A stretch of 64,000 bases of DNA from Methylomonas subterranea. GTDB lineage: Bacteria > Pseudomonadota > Gammaproteobacteria > Methylococcales > Methylomonadaceae. Position numbers and translations under genes: made by a program. Under the pieces are notes generated by a model. That model ran no database searches and was not told where the DNA came from. It saw nothing but the letters and a program-made list of their open reading frames with translations. The DNA is taken from positions 1 to 64,000 of the forward strand of contig NZ_JANIBJ010000020.1 in assembly GCF_024505185.1 (NCBI RefSeq). The letters are read 5' to 3'. This document shows, piece by piece, positions 58,648-64,000 of the stretch; within the stretch, counting starts at the first letter, position 1; every line of letters starts with the position of its first letter.

Positions 58648-61600
58648 ATGAAAAAAACCATCAGGCAATCCTTGCTCGCTTGGGCACTGCTCGGCTGCGG
58701 GCTTATAGCCACCGCTTTTACCGGCATTCAGGTCGCTCGGAGTATTGAGCAGGACGCGGTTAGGCAATTTTCCTTTACCTGCGACCAAGTCGGCTTGAAA
58801 ATCCAGGAACGTCTGGCGGCCCATGCCTTGGTGCTGCGCGGCGGCGTTGCGCTTTTCGATGCATCATCCGCCGTGACTCGCCATGAGTGGCGCGCCTATG
58901 CGGAAACCTTGCGGGCTGGGGATGTGATTCCCGGCGTGCAAGGCATCGGTTTTGCGCAAGTTATCCAGCCGGAGCAACTGGCGGATCACATCGCCCGTAT
59001 TCGCGGCGAAGGGTTTCCGGAATATAGCGTGCGTCCGCCGGGCGATCGCGCGGTCTACACCTCCATCATTTACCTCGAACCGTTCCGCGAGCGAAATTTG
59101 CGTGCGTTCGGATACGACATGTTCTCCGAGCCGGTGCGGCGCGCGGCCATGGAACAGGCGCGGGACTCGGGCGCGGCGGCGCTGTCCGGCAAGGTCGAAC
59201 TGGTGCAGGAAACCGGTGCCGAAGTGCAAGCCGGCTCCTTGATGTATTTGCCCGTCTATCGACACAACATGGCGCGCGACAGCGTGGAGCAAAAACGGGC
59301 AGCCTTGATCGGATGGGTTTACAGTCCCTACCGCATGCACGATTTGATGACCGGAATTCTGGGCGACTGGGAATCGCGTCAAGGCCAGACTGTCCGCCTA
59401 CAAATCCATGATGGCTTGGAGGAGACGCCCGCCAGCTTGCTGTTCGCCAGCAAGATGGACATGGCGGCGGGCGGGCGCGTACTGCTTAGGCAGCAGCGCA
59501 CCATCGATTTCAACGGGCATCGGTGGCTGCTGGTATTCGAGCGGCTCGGTACTTCCTACGATATAAGCTATGCCCCGGCATGGGCTACGCTGTTTGGCGG
59601 TTTGGTACTCAGCGGCCTGTTGTTCGGCCTTATGCGATCGATCTTCAGCACCCAAGCCAATGCCGCCCGCATAGCCGGCAATTTAACCAGGGAGATCGTA
59701 AGTCGCGAGGCCTTGCTGACGGAAAGCGAATTTCGCTGGCGATTCGCGCTGGAAGGTCCCGGCGATGGGGTTTGGGACTGGAATCTGACAAACAACCAAG
59801 TCTTTTTTTCCAAACGCTGGAAAGAAATGCTCGGTTATGCCGAGGAGGAAATCGGTGACGGCCTGCATGAATGGCGGAGCCGTCTCCACCCCGATGAGCT
59901 CTCTGAAACTTTGAGCGCCCTGCAAGCCTGCCTGGAAGGCAGGGTCGGACTTTTTGCGCGCGAATACCGTTTCAGGCACAAGGACGGCGGTTGGCGCTGG
60001 ATACTGACTCGCGGCATGGTGGTTAGCCGCGATGACGAAGGCAGGCCTCTGCGGATGATAGGCACGCATGCGGATATCACCGAGCGTAAAGCGCTGGAAG
60101 TGACCTTAAGGCAAAGTCAGGCGGAATTGCAAGAAGCCCAGCGCATCGCCCGCATGGGCAGCTGGCAACTGGATCTGACCACAAACCGGGTTTTTTGGTC
60201 GGCGGAGCTTTACCGGATATTCGGTTTAAATCCCGATTTGCCCGTGCCCGATTATCCGGATCAAGCCCGTCTGTTTACCCCCGATAGCTGGCTTCGTTTA
60301 AGCGCCGCCATATCCGAGACAAAAGAATCGGGTGTTCCCTACGAATTAGAACTTGAGATGATCCGTCCGGATGGTACACAGGGTTGGATACTGGCGCGCG
60401 GCGAGGCGTTCCACAATGGGGGTGGGGCCATTAGCAGACTCCACGGCGTGGCGGCCGACATCACCGCGCGCAAGCAGGCCGAGCTGTCTTTGAGAGCGGC
60501 GCACACGGAAACCCAACGCTTCCGCAAGGCGCTGGATTACGTGTCTTCCTACATCTACATGAAGGACACTCAATCCCGCTACGTTTATGCCAATCGCTTA
60601 ACCCTGGAGTTGTTCGGCTGTTCGGCCGAAGAATTGGCCGGTAGCGACGATAGCCGGTTTTTCCCGCCGGAAACGGTCAAGCAACTGCGGGAGATTGATG
60701 CTCGTGTTTTCAAGGGCGAAAAAACCACGGAAGAAGTTGCCGTCGTCCATGCCGGAGGCGCGCGCCGCGTCTATTTGGAAATCAAGACGCCAATTTACCA
60801 AAACGAAGACAGCAAAACGATTTGCGGTCTCCTGGGTATTTCCACCGACATAAGCGGGCTCAAGGAGCACGAGCAATATCTGGAACGCATCGCGCATTAC
60901 GATGCGCTCACCGGTCTGCCTAACCGCGTGATGCTGGCCGATCGTCTGTCTCAAGCCATGGCGCAGGCCGAGCGGCGGGGACAGCAATTGGCGGTGGCCT
61001 ATATCGACCTGGACGGCTTTAAGGCCGTCAACGACACCTATGGTCACGATGCCGGCGACCAATTGCTGATGATCGTCTCCAAGCACATGAAGCAAGCCTT
61101 GCGTGAAGGCGATACCCTGGCCCGTCTGGGCGGCGACGAATTCGTTGCCGTTTTGCTCGACCTGTCGGACAGCGGAGCCGGCCTGCCGGTGCTGGCTCGG
61201 CTGCTGAGCGCGGCGGCCGAACCCGTGCATTTGGATGGCTTGTCCCTTCAGGTGTCGGCCAGCGTCGGCGTTACCTTTTATCCCCAGGACGAGCTCGTGG
61301 ACGCCGATCATCTGCTGCGCCAAGCCGATCAAGCCATGTACCGGGCCAAACTGGCCGGCAAAAATAATTACCATCTGTTCGATACCGAGCAAGACAGGCT
61401 GGCCCGCGGACATCATGAAAGTCTGGAGCGCATCCGGCGGGCCTTGGCGGAACGCGAGTTTGTGCTGTATTACCAGCCCAAGGTGAATATGCGCGACGGT
61501 AGGCTTATCGGGGTCGAGGCCTTGATACGTTGGCTGCACCCCGAGCGAGGGCTTTTGCCGCCGGCGGTGTTTTTGCCGGTAATAGAGGATCATGCGTTGG

Positions 61601-62583
61601 CCGTCGAACTGGGCGAGTGGGTCATCGATACCGCGCTGACTCAGTTGGAACGCTGGCGCAAGGCCGGGCTGGATGTTTCGGTCAGCGTCAATGTCGGGGC
61701 TCGCCAACTGCAGCAAGTCAATTTCGTCGAACGTCTACGCGCGCTACTGGCGGCGCACGCGCCGATTGCTCCCTGGGCACTGGAGTTGGAAGTGCTGGAA
61801 ACCAGCGCGCTGGCGGATTTGGCTCAGGTTTGCCGGGTAATGGAAGACTGTCGCGACCTGGGCGTAAGCTTCGCGCTGGACGATTTCGGTACCGGCTACT
61901 CCTCTCTGACCTATCTGAAGCGCCTGTCGGCCGATACGCTCAAAATTGACCAGAGTTTCGTGCGGGACATGCTGGACGACCCCGAAAATCTGGCTATTTT
62001 GGAAGGTGTGCTGGGCTTGGCGACCGCGTTTCGCCGGCATGCCGTCGCCGAGGGGGTGGAAAATCCGGAGCATGGGGAAATGCTGTTGAAACTCGGCTGT
62101 GAAGTAGCCCAGGGCTACGGTATTGCCCGTCCCATGCCGGCGGACGAACTGCCCCGCTGGCTAGCCGCCTGGGCGCCCGATACGCGCTGGATAGGCCAAG
62201 ATCGGCTAAGCCGCGCCGATTTGCCGATACTGTATGCCGGTGCCGAACTTCGCGCATGGGTCATGGCGTTCGAGGCATCGCTTCGGGACGAGAATGTCAG
62301 CCCGCCGGACTTGAACCGTCACCAGTGCCGCTTTGGCGTCTGGCTGGATGGCGGCGGCATGGCGGAACGTGGTTCGCCGTCGGTCCGTCGGGCAATCATG
62401 GTATTGCATCGACAGTTGCATGAATTGGCGGCGGAACTTGGCAAGCTGAAGATCCAGGGGCGAGACCAAGACGTATTGGCGGGGCTGGATGAGTTTCACG
62501 GTCTGCGCGACGCCTTGCTGCTACAGTTGAAGATGCTATTGGATCATGGCGGGAACGGGGGTTCAAACAGCGCGGCGGAATGA
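58648..62583 (+). CDS. CHASE-PAS-PAS-PAS-GGDEF-EAL-CZB membrane c-di-GMP protein
   Basis: 1311 residues from the ATG at 58648 (a GTG at 58624 is possible; neither has a good ribosome site). Transmembrane helices lie at about 8-30 and 305-330 around a periplasmic CHASE domain (QGIGFAQVIQPEQLADHIAR, FGYDMFSEPVRRAAME). Three PAS domains follow (about 365-745), then GGDEF near 828 (RLGGDEF) and EAL near 956 (VEALIRWLHPERG, DDFGTGYSSLTYLKRLS), both intact. The end (from about 1200) is a CZB domain, HQCRFGVWLDGGG with a later LHRQLHELA, which binds zinc. It should couple an external ligand and cytoplasmic zinc or redox state to c-di-GMP. Confidence 0.93.
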   Translation: MKKTIRQSLLAWALLGCGLIATAFTGIQVARSIEQDAVRQFSFTCDQVGLKIQERLAAHALVLRGGVALFDASSAVTRHEWRAYAETLRAGDVIPGVQGIGFAQVIQPEQLADHIARIRGEGFPEYSVRPPGDRAVYTSIIYLEPFRERNLRAFGYDMFSEPVRRAAMEQARDSGAAALSGKVELVQETGAEVQAGSLMYLPVYRHNMARDSVEQKRAALIGWVYSPYRMHDLMTGILGDWESRQGQTVRLQIHDGLEETPASLLFASKMDMAAGGRVLLRQQRTIDFNGHRWLLVFERLGTSYDISYAPAWATLFGGLVLSGLLFGLMRSIFSTQANAARIAGNLTREIVSREALLTESEFRWRFALEGPGDGVWDWNLTNNQVFFSKRWKEMLGYAEEEIGDGLHEWRSRLHPDELSETLSALQACLEGRVGLFAREYRFRHKDGGWRWILTRGMVVSRDDEGRPLRMIGTHADITERKALEVTLRQSQAELQEAQRIARMGSWQLDLTTNRVFWSAELYRIFGLNPDLPVPDYPDQARLFTPDSWLRLSAAISETKESGVPYELELEMIRPDGTQGWILARGEAFHNGGGAISRLHGVAADITARKQAELSLRAAHTETQRFRKALDYVSSYIYMKDTQSRYVYANRLTLELFGCSAEELAGSDDSRFFPPETVKQLREIDARVFKGEKTTEEVAVVHAGGARRVYLEIKTPIYQNEDSKTICGLLGISTDISGLKEHEQYLERIAHYDALTGLPNRVMLADRLSQAMAQAERRGQQLAVAYIDLDGFKAVNDTYGHDAGDQLLMIVSKHMKQALREGDTLARLGGDEFVAVLLDLSDSGAGLPVLARLLSAAAEPVHLDGLSLQVSASVGVTFYPQDELVDADHLLRQADQAMYRAKLAGKNNYHLFDTEQDRLARGHHESLERIRRALAEREFVLYYQPKVNMRDGRLIGVEALIRWLHPERGLLPPAVFLPVIEDHALAVELGEWVIDTALTQLERWRKAGLDVSVSVNVGARQLQQVNFVERLRALLAAHAPIAPWALELEVLETSALADLAQVCRVMEDCRDLGVSFALDDFGTGYSSLTYLKRLSADTLKIDQSFVRDMLDDPENLAILEGVLGLATAFRRHAVAEGVENPEHGEMLLKLGCEVAQGYGIARPMPADELPRWLAAWAPDTRWIGQDRLSRADLPILYAGAELRAWVMAFEASLRDENVSPPDLNRHQCRFGVWLDGGGMAERGSPSVRRAIMVLHRQLHELAAELGKLKIQGRDQDVLAGLDEFHGLRDALLLQLKMLLDHGGNGGSNSAAE

Positions 62584-62606
62584 ATGGCATCCCCGCCCGA
62601 CAATAG

Positions 62607-62647
62607 CCGGCCGCTTGTCGGTTTTACGACAAGCGGCATGCGGCCGG
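62607..62647. other. strong hairpin after the CHASE-GGDEF-EAL-CZB gene
   Basis: A perfect 10-bp stem, CCGCTTGTCG (62611-62620) with CGACAAGCGG (62627-62636), closes a six-base loop; further CCGG/CCGG complementarity extends it after a small bulge. No T tract follows the stem, though the loop holds four T residues. It may block 3' exonucleases or be a Rho-aided end of the preceding gene. Confidence 0.5.
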
Positions 62648-62739
62648 ATTACCGAATATCAATGACTTAAAAGGCAACTGGTCGGGTTGGCCTTAATATT
62701 GAATGCGTATTGGCAGTCCTTGTGAATGAGATAGCGAAC

Positions 62740-63201
62740 ATGCCGCCCGAACCCATCAACGATGCCAGCCTGGAGCAATTTCAAGCCTACCTTGATCAAT
62801 GTAAAAGCCGCATGAAAAGCGACTATCAACGCCGGTTGGCCAACGATTTGTCCAAGCAGCAATGGGACGGCTGTTTTCAGCGCAATGTACTGGCGGTATT
62901 GACTGAAACCTATGGCTTGGCCTTGGAGCGATTGAAAGCTTTGCCGTTTCAGACAGCCGATATCCCCCGCGAGCGCGGCATGTCGGCGCTGACCCGGCGG
63001 TTACTGCCGCTGTTCGACGGTTTTGTCGACGGGTTTTTGCTGTTCGTGGTGGACAAGCATAGAACTTCCTGCGCCTTGTCCAATTTTCCGGACGAACACA
63101 AACCGAGCCGTGATTACGTCAATCAGGTCAAAAGCCAGATTGCCGAGCTGTGGCGGGAGTTTGCCCTAAACGCCAACGGCTATTTTCTGGAATGCGCATG
63201 A
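62740..63201 (+). CDS. conserved hypothetical helical protein
   Basis: 153 residues from the ATG at 62740; earlier GTG (62722) and TTG (62710) starts are possible. Soluble and mostly helical: LEQFQAYLDQCKSRMKSDYQ, then LTRRLLPLFDGFVDGFLLFV and NQVKSQIAELWREFALNANG. Not recognised. Its TGA overlaps the ATG of the glutathione S-transferase gene (ATGA), so the two are likely translated together. Confidence 0.65.
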   Translation: MPPEPINDASLEQFQAYLDQCKSRMKSDYQRRLANDLSKQQWDGCFQRNVLAVLTETYGLALERLKALPFQTADIPRERGMSALTRRLLPLFDGFVDGFLLFVVDKHRTSCALSNFPDEHKPSRDYVNQVKSQIAELWREFALNANGYFLECA

Positions 63202-63818
63202 AACTGTATATGACCCCTGGCTCCTGCTCGACCGGTATTCATATTCTGCTGGAAGAGCTGGATCTGGTTTTCGAGGCGCACTTGGTGAATTTGATGGCCG
63301 GTGATCAGCACACGCCGGAATACTTGGCCATCAATCCCAAGGCTACCATTCCCGTCCTGCTGCGAAACGACGGCAGCGCGCTGACCGAATTTGCCGCCAT
63401 TGCCTATTGGCTGGCCCGAACGTATCCCAAGGCGCAATTGCTGCCCGGCGATGCGGAAGGCGATAGCCGCGCGCTGGAACTGGTCGATTATGTGGTCGGT
63501 ACTTTGCATGGGCAGGGCTTTGCCAGGATATTCACCAGCGAAAAATTCACCCCCAACCCCGCCGATTATGAGGCAGTCAAGGCCCAGGGCTTAAGTATCG
63601 TGCGGGAGGCCTTTAATATTGTAAACTGCCGGCTGTCGGCCGGGGGCTATGCGGTGGGCGGTTTCGGCATCGCCGACGCTGCCCTGTTTTATGTGGAGTT
63701 TTGGGCCGACAAATCCAATATTCCCTTGCCGGAGCATTGTTTGGCCCATTACCGCTTGATGTGTTCGCGGCCGGTGGTGAAGCGGGTGTTAATGGAAGAG
63801 GGCTATAGACTGACTTAA
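63198..63818 (+). CDS. glutathione S-transferase (beta-class-like)
   Basis: 206 residues. The thioredoxin-fold N-terminus MKLYMTPGSCSTGIHILLEE has the Cys10 typical of bacterial beta-class enzymes; the cis-proline segment is ATIPVLL and the glutathione gamma-glutamyl site is near SALTEFAAIAYWLA. The helical C-terminal domain has GFGIADAALFYVEFW. It conjugates or reduces electrophiles with glutathione; the true substrate is unknown. ATG overlaps the preceding stop. Confidence 0.9.
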   Translation: MKLYMTPGSCSTGIHILLEELDLVFEAHLVNLMAGDQHTPEYLAINPKATIPVLLRNDGSALTEFAAIAYWLARTYPKAQLLPGDAEGDSRALELVDYVVGTLHGQGFARIFTSEKFTPNPADYEAVKAQGLSIVREAFNIVNCRLSAGGYAVGGFGIADAALFYVEFWADKSNIPLPEHCLAHYRLMCSRPVVKRVLMEEGYRLT

Positions 63819-63842
63819 TGCGATTTAACCAAGAGGCAATGC

Positions 63843-64000
63843 ATGACATTAATTGACCCCGGCGCTCTCAAACGGGTGAGCCTGCCGGCCATCGATCAAG
63901 ATCACCAGACCTTCGTCAGTCTGCTCAATCAACTGGACGCCGCCGGCAACGACGAGTTTCCGGGGCTGTTTCAACATTTGTTCGAACATACAGAACAACA
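63843..64000 (+). CDS. hemerythrin-like protein (5' part)
   Basis: Only the first 52 full codons are in the window. ATG with AGAGG 7 bases upstream. The start MTLIDPGALKRVSLPAIDQD is followed by HQTFVSLLNQLD and FPGLFQHLFEHTEQ, the pattern of hemerythrin-like diiron proteins (His in DQDH, then His-containing helix 2). The second half with the remaining ligands lies outside. It follows the glutathione S-transferase by 24 bases. Confidence 0.75.
   Translation, partial: MTLIDPGALKRVSLPAIDQDHQTFVSLLNQLDAAGNDEFPGLFQHLFEHTEQ

Overview
The window reads as chromosome from a gammaproteobacterial methanotroph of the Methylomonas type (order Methylococcales). This is an inference from gene content and protein flavour, because no rRNA or methane oxidation gene lies here. 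Supporting signs are gammaproteobacterial operons (yajC-secD, ndk-rlmN-pilW-hisS-yfgM-bamB-der, pyrG-kdsA-eno-ftsB-ispD-ispF-truD), a PEP-CTERM/exosortase-associated acyltransferase, QueF of the short type, and several large c-di-GMP proteins. I saw no tRNA, rRNA, CRISPR array, intact insertion sequence or prophage.

Layout. 1-4236 is the 3' end of a giant repetitive secreted protein, closed by a strong intrinsic terminator. 4656-16878 is a long minus-strand block: queF, an FlhB C-terminal homologue, psd, yajC, secD, ndk, rlmN, pilW, hisS, a yfgM-like gene, bamB, der, tpx and a cysteine-rich protein. secF, rodZ and ispG are missing from their usual places. 17174-22335 holds a small flagellar-type protein, an ICMT-like membrane methyltransferase, an ABC transporter pair and corA. 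22717-26958 holds a TPR-methyltransferase followed by an orphan type VI secretion tip cassette (conserved protein, PAAR, VgrG). 26967-36212 is again minus strand: the exosortase-associated acyltransferase, then the truD-ispF-ispD-ftsB-eno-kdsA-pyrG block, two tiny membrane proteins and tilS.

36380-47610 is a nearly complete chemosensory system: hemerythrin, CheW, a chemoreceptor with a large periplasmic domain, CheA, a STAS protein, CheY and a second receptor without a periplasmic domain. CheR, CheD and CheB run divergently, and a REC-histidine kinase lies tail to tail with cheB.

The most interesting part is 47959-55583. Six genes are coupled by overlapping stop and start codons: a RACo/RamA-like ferredoxin-ASKHA corrinoid activator, a cobalamin-binding corrinoid protein, a uroporphyrinogen-decarboxylase-family methyltransferase that lacks two of the three usual zinc ligands, a DUF1638 protein, a soluble GAF histidine kinase and a REC-PAS-GGDEF-EAL response regulator. 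This welds an anaerobe-style corrinoid methyl-transfer module to a two-component c-di-GMP output. A 99-bp MITE-like element with perfect 13-bp terminal inverted repeats sits directly in front of it.

55665-64000 contains a secreted protein with a C-terminal membrane anchor, a DUF482-type acyltransferase, a DUF938 methyltransferase-like protein, a CHASE-PAS-GGDEF-EAL protein ending in a zinc-binding CZB domain, an unknown protein, a glutathione S-transferase and the start of a hemerythrin-like protein.
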